A DNA stretch of 64,000 nucleotides from Rhodovulum sp. ES.010 (GTDB taxonomy: Bacteria > Pseudomonadota > Alphaproteobacteria > Rhodobacterales > Rhodobacteraceae), in assembly GCF_900142935.1 (NCBI RefSeq), contig NZ_FSRS01000001.1, forward strand, positions 568,001 through 632,000. Direction: 5' to 3'. Below, piece after piece: positions 26,798 through 34,739 of this stretch (its first letter is position 1; every line of letters starts with the position of its first letter). Below the pieces are notes generated by a model, which saw only the letters and a program-made list of their open reading frames with translations, made no database searches and was not told where the DNA came from. Position numbers and translations under genes: made by a program.

Positions 26798-27139
26798 CTA
26801 GCCCAGGCCGCGCTGCACCCGGCGGGGCAGGCGTGACCGCACGGTGTCATAGCTTTCGCGCAGGCGGTGGGCGATCTCGTCGTCGTCGAGATCGTGCGCC
26901 GTGACCGCGATCCAGCCGCCGCGCGGCAGGTAGGGCGCCTTGCCCGCACGGCCGACGGAAATCAGCATTTCGGCGTAATCGGGATCGGCGCATTTTACCG
27001 AGACCCGGCCCGAGCCGGTCGCCATCAGCGCGAAGATCTTGCCGCCGATCTTCCAGACCTCGATGTCGGCGCCGAACGGCTGGCTCCGCGTCGTCCCCGG
27101 CAGGGAGTCGCAAAAGGCAACGATCTGGTCCTCGGTCAT
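26798..27139 (-). CDS. MmcQ/YjbR-family protein
   Basis: 113 aa member of the MmcQ/YjbR family (double-wing fold, CyaY-like). Family features are [24 protein letters not shown] and [33 protein letters not shown]. Some relatives are labelled DNA-binding, but the function is not established. The gene stands alone between the SDR gene and cysS; its 3' side has about 100 bp with no recognised feature. Confidence 0.85.
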   Translation of the reverse strand: MTEDQIVAFCDSLPGTTRSQPFGADIEVWKIGGKIFALMATGSGRVSVKCADPDYAEMLISVGRAGKAPYLPRGGWIAVTAHDLDDDEIAHRLRESYDTVRSRLPRRVQRGLG

Positions 27140-27337
27140 GGGTCGGCATGCCCCGGTTACGCAGCGGCGACAGGCGCCTTGGCATCAGCGTGCCCGGCTG
27201 GTATGACGCCCGCATGACGCATCGCCGCCCCATTTCCTGCTGCATTGCCGGCTGACACCCCTCGGGCGGGCCGGGCGTCGTATTTCCATCCACAGGAAGA
27301 TATGCCAGAACCCGCCGCGGGACGCGGAGGACTACGC

Positions 27338-28840
27338 ATGACCGAGATCACCCTCTACAACACGAAGACCCGACGCAAGGAGCGGTTCGACCCGATCGAT
27401 CCGGCCAACGTGCGGATGTATGTCTGCGGCCCGACGGTCTATGACCGCGCGCATCTGGGCAATGCGCGGCCTGCGGTGGTGTTCGACGTGCTCTACCGGC
27501 TGTTGCGCCACGTCTACGGGTCCGATCACGTCACCTATGTGCGTAACATCACCGATGTAGACGACAAGATCATCGCCCGGGCGGACGAGACGGGCCGGCC
27601 GATTGCCGAGATCACCGAGAAGACCACGGGCTGGTACCTTGAGGACATGGGTGCGCTTGGCGTTCTGGCGCCCGACGAGATGCCGCGGGCGACGGCCTAT
27701 ATCGGCCAGATGATTGCGATGATCGAATGGCTGATCGCCAGCGGCCATGCCTATGCGGCCGAGGGCCATGTGCTTTTCGACGTGACGAGCTATGCCGAAT
27801 ATGGCGCGTTGTCGGGTCGGTCGGTGGACGACATGATCGCGGGCGCCCGTGTCGAGGTCGCGCCCTACAAGCGCGACCCGATGGATTTCGTGCTGTGGAA
27901 GCCGTCCACGCCGGATCAGCCCGGCTGGGACAGCCCCTGGGGCCGCGGCCGGCCGGGCTGGCATATCGAGTGCTCGGCGATGAGCCATGCGCTGTTGGGC
28001 GAGACGTTTGACATCCACGGCGGCGGCAACGACCTGACCTTCCCCCACCACGAGAACGAGATCGCCCAGAGCCGCTGCGCCCATCCCGAGGGCGGCTTCG
28101 CGCGCTACTGGCTGCACAACGAGATGCTGCAGGTCGAGGGCAGGAAGATGTCCAAGTCGCTCGGCAACTTCTTCACCGTGCACGACCTGCTGGAGGGATA
28201 CTGGAGCGGTGGCTGGAAAGTGCCGGGTCCGGTTGTCCGCTTTGTGTTCTTGTCCACGCACTATCGAAAGCCGATGGACTGGACCGAGGAGAAGGCAAAG
28301 CAGGCGAGAGAAACTCTACGCAAATGGGCGCAACTCGCAGTTAGCGACGGTGTCTCGCCTAACGGTGAGCCTGACTCAGAGGTTGTTGAACTTCTCGCAG
28401 AAGATTTGAACACTTGGGGTGCCATAGCGCGGCTTGAGCAGCTCTTCGACGATGATCAACGTGAACAACTCACGGTTTCGGCACGCTTGCTGGGCTTTGA
28501 TTTGAATGAAATCGCGCGGAGCGATTGGGCACAACCCTTCTCCTATGAAACGGAAGATGGTCGCTTCTACAAAGAAGGGATCGACTACTTGCCAACAGTG
28601 GGTGTCATGGCATGGGGCGGCGTTCCAGATGAACTGCGCGATGCCAGTCTGGGCCTTGTACACCGTTGGCTTAGGTATCGGAGAGAAAAGGACTGGGCAA
28701 GGGCCGATGCTCTTAAGGCACAGGCGGCACAATTTGGTGTGGAATTGCAGGCGACCCGTTCAAAGAACGGAGTGAATGGTGGCTTGGCGCATCTTAGCGA
28801 CACGCAGTTGGAGCCTTCAAAACTGGATGGTCTACATTGA
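27338..28840 (+). CDS. cysS: Cysteinyl-tRNA synthetase (3' part of unusual composition)
   Basis: 500 aa class I synthetase. Zinc-binding Cys30 is in [10 protein letters not shown]; the HIGH-type motif is RAHLGNARP; other zinc ligands are in WHIECSAM and [11 protein letters not shown]; the KMSKS motif is [10 protein letters not shown]. The ATG at 27338, after GCGGAGGACTACGC, gives the family N-terminus. From about base 28300 the composition changes abruptly to roughly half G+C, with many A/T-ending codons, through the stop. The C-terminal ~175 residues (anticodon-binding region) look foreign and end in an unusual tail ([14 protein letters not shown]). The frame is intact, so the protein is probably functional. 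Confidence 0.92.
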   Translation: MTEITLYNTKTRRKERFDPIDPANVRMYVCGPTVYDRAHLGNARPAVVFDVLYRLLRHVYGSDHVTYVRNITDVDDKIIARADETGRPIAEITEKTTGWYLEDMGALGVLAPDEMPRATAYIGQMIAMIEWLIASGHAYAAEGHVLFDVTSYAEYGALSGRSVDDMIAGARVEVAPYKRDPMDFVLWKPSTPDQPGWDSPWGRGRPGWHIECSAMSHALLGETFDIHGGGNDLTFPHHENEIAQSRCAHPEGGFARYWLHNEMLQVEGRKMSKSLGNFFTVHDLLEGYWSGGWKVPGPVVRFVFLSTHYRKPMDWTEEKAKQARETLRKWAQLAVSDGVSPNGEPDSEVVELLAEDLNTWGAIARLEQLFDDDQREQLTVSARLLGFDLNEIARSDWAQPFSYETEDGRFYKEGIDYLPTVGVMAWGGVPDELRDASLGLVHRWLRYRREKDWARADALKAQAAQFGVELQATRSKNGVNGGLAHLSDTQLEPSKLDGLH

Positions 28841-28865
28841 ACGATTTTGGCTCATGTGGATGGTC
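28300..28865. other. Low-G+C tract covering the 3' third of cysS
   Basis: Codon use and base composition differ sharply from the high-G+C surroundings (for example, 28381-28440 is about 52% G+C). The tract starts inside the catalytic-domain end of cysS and stops about 25 bp after the gene. No repeat, integrase or transposase borders it. Homologous replacement from a divergent donor is the simplest reading. Confidence 0.7.
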
Positions 28866-28898
28866 CAGCGCCCGGCCCGAGGGGGGGGGCTGAAAGCG

Positions 28899-28917
28899 CC
28901 CGCCCCTGGGGGGCGGG
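28899..28917 (+). other. GC-rich hairpin after cysS (first of two)
   Basis: CCCGCCCC-TGG-GGGGCGGG, 8-bp arms and a 3-nt loop, just after a run of nine G residues. It lies between cysS and cimA on the same strand. No T-tract follows. It may act with the next hairpin in termination or attenuation. Confidence 0.5.
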
Positions 28918-28926
28918 TCGGGCGTT

Positions 28927-28947
28927 GTCCGGGCCAAAGGCCCGGAC
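28927..28947 (+). other. GC-rich hairpin before cimA (second of two)
   Basis: GTCCGGGCC-AAA-GGCCCGGAC, a perfect 9-bp stem with an AAA loop, 25 bp before the cimA start codon. Tight hairpins of this type are common between genes in Rhodobacteraceae as far as I recall. Its closeness to the ribosome-binding site could affect cimA translation. Confidence 0.5.
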
Positions 28948-28972
28948 TGGGTGAGCCTGAGAGGGCGGGACC

Positions 28973-30592
28973 GTGACCCGCGAACGCCTCTCCCTCTACG
29001 ACACCACGCTGCGCGACGGGCAGCAGACCCAAGGGGTGCAGTTCTCGACGGCCGAGAAGGTGAAGATCGCCGAGGTGCTGGATGCGCTCGGGGTCGATCA
29101 CATCGAGGGCGGCTGGCCCGGCGCGAACCCCACCGACAGCGCCTTTTTCGAGGCCGCGCCGAAGACCCGCGCGCGGCTCACCGCCTTCGGGATGACCAAG
29201 CGGGCCGGGCGGTCGGCCGAGAACGACGAGGTGCTGGCCGCGGTGCTGAATGCCGGCACCGACAGCGTCTGCCTCGTCGGCAAGGCCCACGATTTCCACG
29301 TCGAGAAGGCGCTCGGGATCGGCCGGGACGAGAATGTCGAGAACATTGCGAGATCCATCGCCCATGTCGTGGCCCAGGGTCGCGAGGCGCTGTTCGATGC
29401 CGAGCACTTCTTCGACGGCTGGAAATCGGATCCCGGCTACGCGTTCGACTGCCTGAAGGCCGCCCACCAGGCCGGTGCGCGCTGGATCGTGCTCTGCGAC
29501 ACCAATGGCGGGACGTTGCCGCGCGAGATCGGCGAGGTCACGGGTGAAGTGATCGCTCGCGGCATCCCCGGCGAGGCGCTCGGCATCCACACCCATGACG
29601 ATACCGGCAACGCGGTCGCGGGCAGCCTGGCCGCCATCGACGCGGGCGCGCGGCAGGTGCAGGGCACGCTGAACGGGCTCGGCGAACGCTGCGGGAACGC
29701 GAACCTGACGACGCTGATCCCGACGCTTTTGCTGAAGGAGCCCTATGCCAGCCGCTTCGACACGGGCGTGACGCCGGAGGCGCTGTTCCACCTCACCCGC
29801 GCAGCGCGCCTGCTGGATGACATCCTGAACCGGGTGCCGCTGAAGAGCGCGCCCTATGTCGGCAGCTCGGCCTTCGCGCACAAGGCGGGGCTCCATGCCA
29901 GCGCGATCCTGAAGGACCCCACCACCTACGAACATGTGAAGCCCGCCCGCGTCGGCAATATCCGTGTGATCCCGATGTCGAACCAGGCCGGGCAGTCGAA
30001 CCTGCGCCGCCGGCTGGCCGAGGCCGGGATCGAGGTGGACGAGGGCGACCCGCGTCTGGCGCGCATCCTTGACGAGATCAAGATGCGCGAGGGCGAGGGC
30101 TATTCCTACGACACCGCGCAGGCGAGCTTCGAACTGGTGGCGCGGCGCCTGCTGGACCGGCTGCCCGCCTTCTTCGAGGTCAAGCGCTACCGGGTGACGG
30201 TCGAACGGCGCAAGAACCGCTATGACGAGATGACCAGCTCGTCGGAGGCCGTGGTGGTGGTCAAGGTCGGCGGCGAGAAGAAGCTGTCGGTCTCGGAAAG
30301 CCGCGACGCGGAGGGGCGCGACCGGGGGCCGGTGAACGCGCTTTGGCGGGCGCTGGCCAAGGACCTGGGCCCCTATCAGCCCTTCATCGACGACATGAAG
30401 CTGGTGGATTTCAAGGTGCGCATCACCAATGGCGGCACCGAGGCGGTGACCCGCGTGATCATCGACAGCGAGGACGGGCAGGGCCGGCGCTGGTCAACCG
30501 TGGGCGTGTCGCCGAACATCGTGGACGCGAGTTTCGAGGCGCTGCTCGATGCGGTGGTCTGGAAGCTGGTTCGCGACGGCGCGCGCCCCTGA
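28973..30592 (+). CDS. cimA: Citramalate synthase
   Basis: 539 aa member of the DRE-TIM metallolyase (LeuA-like) family making (R)-citramalate from pyruvate and acetyl-CoA, an entry to isoleucine without threonine. Motifs are LYDTTLRDGQQTQGVQFS (catalytic Arg and metal Asp), HIEGGWPGANPTD (characteristic of CimA), GIHTHDDTGNAVAGSLAAIDAG (metal HXH) and GLGERCGNANL. The C-terminal third is the LeuA allosteric dimer domain, where isoleucine feedback would act. It starts at GTG after GAGAGGGCGGGACC. Confidence 0.93.
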   Translation: MTRERLSLYDTTLRDGQQTQGVQFSTAEKVKIAEVLDALGVDHIEGGWPGANPTDSAFFEAAPKTRARLTAFGMTKRAGRSAENDEVLAAVLNAGTDSVCLVGKAHDFHVEKALGIGRDENVENIARSIAHVVAQGREALFDAEHFFDGWKSDPGYAFDCLKAAHQAGARWIVLCDTNGGTLPREIGEVTGEVIARGIPGEALGIHTHDDTGNAVAGSLAAIDAGARQVQGTLNGLGERCGNANLTTLIPTLLLKEPYASRFDTGVTPEALFHLTRAARLLDDILNRVPLKSAPYVGSSAFAHKAGLHASAILKDPTTYEHVKPARVGNIRVIPMSNQAGQSNLRRRLAEAGIEVDEGDPRLARILDEIKMREGEGYSYDTAQASFELVARRLLDRLPAFFEVKRYRVTVERRKNRYDEMTSSSEAVVVVKVGGEKKLSVSESRDAEGRDRGPVNALWRALAKDLGPYQPFIDDMKLVDFKVRITNGGTEAVTRVIIDSEDGQGRRWSTVGVSPNIVDASFEALLDAVVWKLVRDGARP

Positions 30593-31299
30593 TGGACGCG
30601 GCGGCGTGCGTCACCCTGCATGACGGGTTTCCGCGCGAAGGGCCGAGGAGCGCGCGAGCCTCGACTGGGCGCTGGGCCTGGCGGGCGTGCCGTCGGACGG
30701 CGCGATCTGCGATAGGGTTGTCGGCCGGGCGCGGATATCGCCTGGCTCCTCGCTCGTGTGCCGCGCGGCCGGGGCGAGGCGGTGAAGATGCACGCGCCCT
30801 TCGTCGCCGAGGGATTTGCAGGCGAGCACAGGGTCACCGTTCGGGAGGGCGACATGAGCCGGATCGAGGGCCCCTACGACCTGATCTGGTCGGCCGGTGC
30901 GCTCCATGTCCTCAGTGTGCCCGGGGGCTTGGCCGCCTGGCTCGGCGCGCTGGCCCGGGGCGCCGCCGTGGCGTTCTTCCAGGCGTGCTGGTTCAGTGAC
31001 GCGCCCTCGGCCCGGGCAAAGGCGTTCCGGCGCGAGAGCATCCCGACATGATGAATGTCGCAGGGCTGAGCGCGCAAATCCACGCCGCCGGGTTCGAAAT
31101 TCTCGGCCAGCGCCCCCTGTCCGATGGGGCGTGGGAGGCCTATTTCGGTCCTATGGAAGCGAGGATCGACACTCTGCGCCTGGGCGCCGACGCGGCGCTT
31201 GCGTGCGTGCTGGACGAGGCTGAGGCGGAAACCGCCACCTGCTGGCGTGCGCGTCGGGCCGAACTCGGCTCTCTGCTCAGCGTCATGTGCCCGGTATGA
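30593..31299 (+). pseudogene. Frameshifted SAM-dependent methyltransferase
   Basis: Pieces of a class I methyltransferase occur in successive order but in different frames. LHDGFPREGP starts near 30617. SLDWALGLAGVPSDGAICD follows. At the SAM-binding motif GAT-GCG-GGT-TGT appears to have become GATAGGGTTGT, losing one base, after which ADIAWLLARVPRGRGEAVKMHAPF and EGDMSRIEGPYDLIWSAGALHVLSVPGGLAAW read on. A further frame change near 31048 precedes MMNVAGLSAQIHAAGFEILGQ and the tail ending LLSVMCPV. At least three disruptions imply a non-functional gene. It lies directly downstream of cimA and 4 bp into the squalene-synthase-like gene. Confidence 0.8.
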
Positions 31300-32057
31300 G
31301 CCTCGACGCCTGCGCCGAGATCGTCCGCCGCGGCGACCCCGACCGTTTCCGTGCGGTCATGGCCGCGCCGATGGAGATCCGCGCGCGGCTGCTGCCGCTT
31401 TATGCGTTCAATGTCGAGGTGTCGCGGGCGCCTTGGGTGACCGATGAGCCGATGATCGCCGAGATGCGCCTGCAATGGTGGCGCGATGTGCTGGAGGAGA
31501 TCGCGGCGGGCGGGCGCGTTCGGTGGCATGAGGTGGCGACGCCCCTGGCGGAGGTGTTGGCGCCGGCGGAGGCGCGGCTGCTCGATGGGCTTGTGGTGGC
31601 GCGGCGCTGGGATGCGTATCGCGAGCCCTTTTCCGACGAGGCGGAGTTCGAGGCGCATGTGGACGCCTGTTTCGGACATCTGATGTGGGCCGCGGCGCGT
31701 GCGCTGGGAGCGGATCGCGGGCAGGAGGCGTTGCGGCACATCGCCCATGCACAGGGGGTCGCTGCCTGGCTGGTGGCGGTGCCGGAACTGGAAGCGCGGG
31801 GGCGCGTGCCCCTGGTCGACGGCCGGCCGGAGGCCGTCGCGGCCCTCGCGACGCGGGCGTTGGCGCGGCTGGGCGCGGCGCGGCGCGCGGGGATACCGGC
31901 TGTGGCGATCCCGGCGGCGCGCGCTGCCTGGTTCGCGCCGGCAGTGTTGCAGCGCGCGGCGAAGGCACCGGGACGTGTCGCGGACGGGCGGCTGCAAGCG
32001 CCGGAGGTCGCCCGGCGCGGAGCATTGCTGTGGCGGGCGGTTCTGGGGCGCTGGTAG
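31296..32057 (+). CDS. Squalene/phytoene synthase-family protein (NDUFAF6-like)
   Basis: 253 aa protein of the trans-isoprenyl diphosphate synthase fold. Early blocks LLPLYAFNVEVSRAPWVTDEPMIAEMRLQWWRDVLEE resemble the alphaproteobacterial relatives of mitochondrial NDUFAF6, a complex I assembly factor, more than true phytoene synthases. The two Asp-rich metal-binding motifs (DXXXD) of active synthases are not evident. A role in carotenoid synthesis is therefore unlikely, and respiratory complex I assembly is only inferred. Its ATG overlaps the end of the methyltransferase remnant (ATGA). Confidence 0.75.
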   Translation: MSLDACAEIVRRGDPDRFRAVMAAPMEIRARLLPLYAFNVEVSRAPWVTDEPMIAEMRLQWWRDVLEEIAAGGRVRWHEVATPLAEVLAPAEARLLDGLVVARRWDAYREPFSDEAEFEAHVDACFGHLMWAAARALGADRGQEALRHIAHAQGVAAWLVAVPELEARGRVPLVDGRPEAVAALATRALARLGAARRAGIPAVAIPAARAAWFAPAVLQRAAKAPGRVADGRLQAPEVARRGALLWRAVLGRW

Positions 32058-32060
32058 CGA

Positions 32061-33281
32061 TCAGCCCTCCGCCCTGGGCCGCATCGCCAGCCAGATCAGC
32101 GCGCCCCCTGCGAGCGCCAAGAAAGGCACCATCGCCAGATTGACGGCGATCCAGCCCTGTTCGGCCGATCCGCCCGAGCAGTTCATGAGCCCGCCCGAGG
32201 CCAGCGAGGCGACCGTCACACCGCCGAACACGATCAGGTCGTTCATCCCCTGGACCACGCCGCGCTCCTCCGGCCCGTGCGATTGGGCGAGCATCGCGGT
32301 GGCGCCGATGAAGCCGAAGTTCCAGCCGATCCCCAAAAGGACGAGCGCCACGAGGAACTGCTCGATTTCCACGCCGGTCAGCGCCACGCCGCCCGCCGCG
32401 GCCAGGATCGCGAGCCCCAGCGCGACGATCGTCCGCGCCCCGTAGCGGGCGATGAGATGCCCGGTGAAGAAACTGGGCACATACATCGCCAGCACATGCG
32501 CGGTGACGATATCGGCGGCGGTGCCGGTCTCGAAGCCGCAGCCGACCACGGCGAGCGGGGTTGAGGTCATCACCAGGTTCATCAGCGCGTAGGACACCAT
32601 CGCGCAGATGATCGCCACCGCGATGGCCGGGTCGCGCAACAGTTCGCTCCGCCTCCGGCCGTGGTGATGGGCGGGGTCGCGGCGCGGGGGCGTCGGGATG
32701 TCCAGAAACAGGAACAGGAGCGGCCCAGCGAGGTTGATCGCAATCACTGTGAGATAGGTGCCGAGGAAGGGCACGACCATCGACTCGGCGGTGACCTTCA
32801 CCAGTTGCGGCCCGATCACCGCCGCGGCGAGCCCCCCGGCAAGCACATAGGAGATCGCCTTGGGCTGGAAATCGCCGGTGGCGGTATCCGCGGCGGCAAA
32901 CCGGTAGAAGCCCTGGGCCGAGAGGTAGATGCCGGTCAGGAAACTGCCCGCCAGGAACAGCGGGAACGAACCCTGCACCAGGCCAAGCGCGCCGATCGCG
33001 CCGCCCGCTGCGCCGCCGCCGGTGCCAAGGATGAAGCCTGTGCGCCGGCCGAAACGCTGCATCAGGCCGGCCAGCGGCGCGGCGCTCAGCATGGAGCCCA
33101 GCACGATCAGCGACAGCGGCAGCGTCGCCCAGCAGGGGTTGGGCGCGAGGCTCTGGCCGGCGAGCCCGCCGATGGTGAAGATCATCGGCATCTGCGCGCC
33201 CAGCAGCGCCTGGGCGGCCACCAGGACGGTGACGTTGCGCCGGGCGCGGGCGTCGGGCAGGGGCTGGGCGACGTCGGTCAT
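32061..33281 (-). CDS. MFS transporter
   Basis: 406 aa major facilitator with about twelve membrane helices in two halves joined by a His/Arg-rich cytoplasmic loop (PPRRDPAHHHGRRRSELL, near residue 205). The motif-A-like loop between helices 2 and 3 is GLMQRFGRRTGFILG. Late helices carry GIGWNFGFIGATAMLAQSHGPEERGVVQGMNDLIVFGG, a block seen in a group of uncharacterised alphaproteobacterial MFS proteins. The substrate is unknown. It converges on the squalene-synthase-like gene and is divergent from the glycosylase gene. Confidence 0.88.
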   Translation of the reverse strand: MTDVAQPLPDARARRNVTVLVAAQALLGAQMPMIFTIGGLAGQSLAPNPCWATLPLSLIVLGSMLSAAPLAGLMQRFGRRTGFILGTGGGAAGGAIGALGLVQGSFPLFLAGSFLTGIYLSAQGFYRFAAADTATGDFQPKAISYVLAGGLAAAVIGPQLVKVTAESMVVPFLGTYLTVIAINLAGPLLFLFLDIPTPPRRDPAHHHGRRRSELLRDPAIAVAIICAMVSYALMNLVMTSTPLAVVGCGFETGTAADIVTAHVLAMYVPSFFTGHLIARYGARTIVALGLAILAAAGGVALTGVEIEQFLVALVLLGIGWNFGFIGATAMLAQSHGPEERGVVQGMNDLIVFGGVTVASLASGGLMNCSGGSAEQGWIAVNLAMVPFLALAGGALIWLAMRPRAEG

Positions 33282-33318
33282 GCGCTTTCAGTAGCGCGGC
33301 GCGCGCGGCCAGGGAAGG

Positions 33319-33376
33319 GGGCGCCCGCCTGGGCGGGCGGCCTCCGGCGGGGATATTTCCGACCAGAAGAAGCGCC
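33319..33376 (+). repeat. Hairpin repeat, copy B
   Basis: A perfect inverted repeat CGCCCGCC-TG-GGCGGGCG is followed by CCTCCGGCGGG, ATATTT and CCAGAAGAAG. It has the same block order and orientation as the element at 991-1050. Here it lies between two divergent genes (MFS transporter and glycosylase), so its position is not restricted to 3' ends. Confidence 0.6.
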
Positions 33377-33417
33377 GGGGCAATTGCAATCCGCCGCCGC
33401 AGGCCCATGCTGGGGCC

Positions 33418-34047
33418 ATGGTGGGACGGATCATCGAGACCGACGCCTGCCTCGCCGAGGGGGCAGAGCACCTGGTGCGGGTCGAGCCGCGCTTCGGCGC
33501 GGCCTTGGCGCTGACCGGGCCGCTGCCGCTGAGGCGGCGGCCGGACGGGTTCGCGGCGCTGCTCTCGGCGATCGTGAGCCAGCAGGTTTCGGTCGCGGCG
33601 GCCGACGCGATCTGGGGCCGGATGCAGCAGGCCGGGCTGACCGGGCCGGCGGAGGTGGCGGCCGCCGATGACGCGGCGTTGCGGACCTGCGGGCTGTCTC
33701 GCCAGAAGATCCGCTATGCCCGCGCGCTGGCGGCGGCGGGGATCGATTATGCCGCGCTGCGCGAGGTGCCGACCGAAGGCGTGGTGGCGCGCCTGGTCGA
33801 GGTGCCGGGGATCGGGCGCTGGACCGCCGAGATCTATGCGATGTTCTCGTTGGGGCGTGCCGACGTCTTCGCCCCCGACGATCTTGCGTTGCAAGAGGCC
33901 GCGCGGCTGCTGTTCGACCTGCCGGACCGGCCGCGGGGCCGGGCGCTGCGCGAGATGGCCGCGCCCTGGTCGCCTTGGCGGGCCGTTGCGGCGCGCGCGC
34001 TTTGGGCCTACTACCGGGTGGCGAAGGACCGGGAGGGTATCAGGTGA
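33418..34047 (+). CDS. DNA-3-methyladenine glycosylase II (AlkA-type)
   Basis: 209 aa base-excision repair glycosylase of the HhH-GPD superfamily. The block AALLSAIVSQQVSVAAADAIW is the helix preceding the active site, VEVPGIGRWTAEIYAMFSLGRADVFAPDDLALQEAA contains the helix-hairpin-helix and the catalytic Asp in the PDDLAL region. It is shorter than E. coli AlkA because the N-terminal TBP-like domain is missing, as in many alphaproteobacterial forms. It is translationally coupled to the following esterase gene (GTGA overlap). Confidence 0.9.
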   Translation: MVGRIIETDACLAEGAEHLVRVEPRFGAALALTGPLPLRRRPDGFAALLSAIVSQQVSVAAADAIWGRMQQAGLTGPAEVAAADDAALRTCGLSRQKIRYARALAAAGIDYAALREVPTEGVVARLVEVPGIGRWTAEIYAMFSLGRADVFAPDDLALQEAARLLFDLPDRPRGRALREMAAPWSPWRAVAARALWAYYRVAKDREGIR

Positions 34048-34718
34048 CGAGGGCACTCGAGGCGGGCCGCGCGGGCGCGGCGAAGGGCGCGGCGGACCGG
34101 CTGGTGATCTTTCTGCACGGCTACGGCGCGAACGGGGCCGACCTGCTCGGCCTTGCCGAGCCGCTGGCGCCGCATATGCCGGACACCGCCTTTTTGGCGC
34201 CGGACGCCCCTGAAAGCTGCGCCGGCGCGCCTTTCGGCTACCAGTGGTTTCCCATTCCATGGATCGACGGCTCCTCGGAGGAAAGCAGCGAGGCGGGCAT
34301 GATGCGCGCCGTGGACGACCTGAACGCTTTTCTCGACCAAGTTGCCCAGGACGAGGGCATCGGCCCCGAACGCACCATTCTCTTCGGATTTTCGCAGGGC
34401 ACGATGATGGCGCTTCACGTCGGCCCGCGGCGTCCGCGCGCCCATGCCGGGATCGTCGGGTTTTCCGGGCGCCTGCTCGGCCCGGAACTGCTGGCCGACG
34501 AGGTGGTGACGAAGCCGCCGGTTCTTCTGGTGCACGGTGACGCGGACGAGCTTGTGCCGGTCCAGTCGCTCCCCGAAGCGGGCAACGCGCTGAGCGCCGC
34601 GGGGTTCGAGGTCTATGCCCATGTGATGAAGGACACCGGCCACGGAATCGCGCCGGACGGCCTGAGCGTCGCGCTCGCCTTCATGCGCGAACGGCTGGGG
34701 ATCGAGGCGGCCGACTAG
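34044..34718 (+). CDS. Alpha/beta-hydrolase, phospholipase/carboxylesterase family
   Basis: 224 aa serine hydrolase of the YpfH/carboxylesterase 2 family. The oxyanion loop is VIFLHGYGANGADL, the nucleophile elbow GFSQGT, the acid lies in LLVHGDADELVPVQ and the base in KDTGHGIAPDG. No signal peptide is present, so it is cytoplasmic. It starts at a GTG overlapping the glycosylase stop. Small acyl esters or lysophospholipids are typical substrates, but none can be named here. Confidence 0.88.
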   Translation: MTRALEAGRAGAAKGAADRLVIFLHGYGANGADLLGLAEPLAPHMPDTAFLAPDAPESCAGAPFGYQWFPIPWIDGSSEESSEAGMMRAVDDLNAFLDQVAQDEGIGPERTILFGFSQGTMMALHVGPRRPRAHAGIVGFSGRLLGPELLADEVVTKPPVLLVHGDADELVPVQSLPEAGNALSAAGFEVYAHVMKDTGHGIAPDGLSVALAFMRERLGIEAAD

Positions 34719-34739
34719 GCGTGCGCCAACGCGGCGGGA

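Noticed and set aside
31296..32057. Phytoene synthase of a carotenoid cluster
   Set aside because: The Asp-rich metal motifs are not evident and no crt genes adjoin; it resembles NDUFAF6-type proteins.
31408..34260. A 950-codon open frame on the minus strand spanning several genes
   Set aside because: It runs opposite and across the well-supported squalene-synthase-like, MFS, glycosylase and esterase genes and has the Arg/Pro/Ala composition of antisense high-G+C shadow frames.
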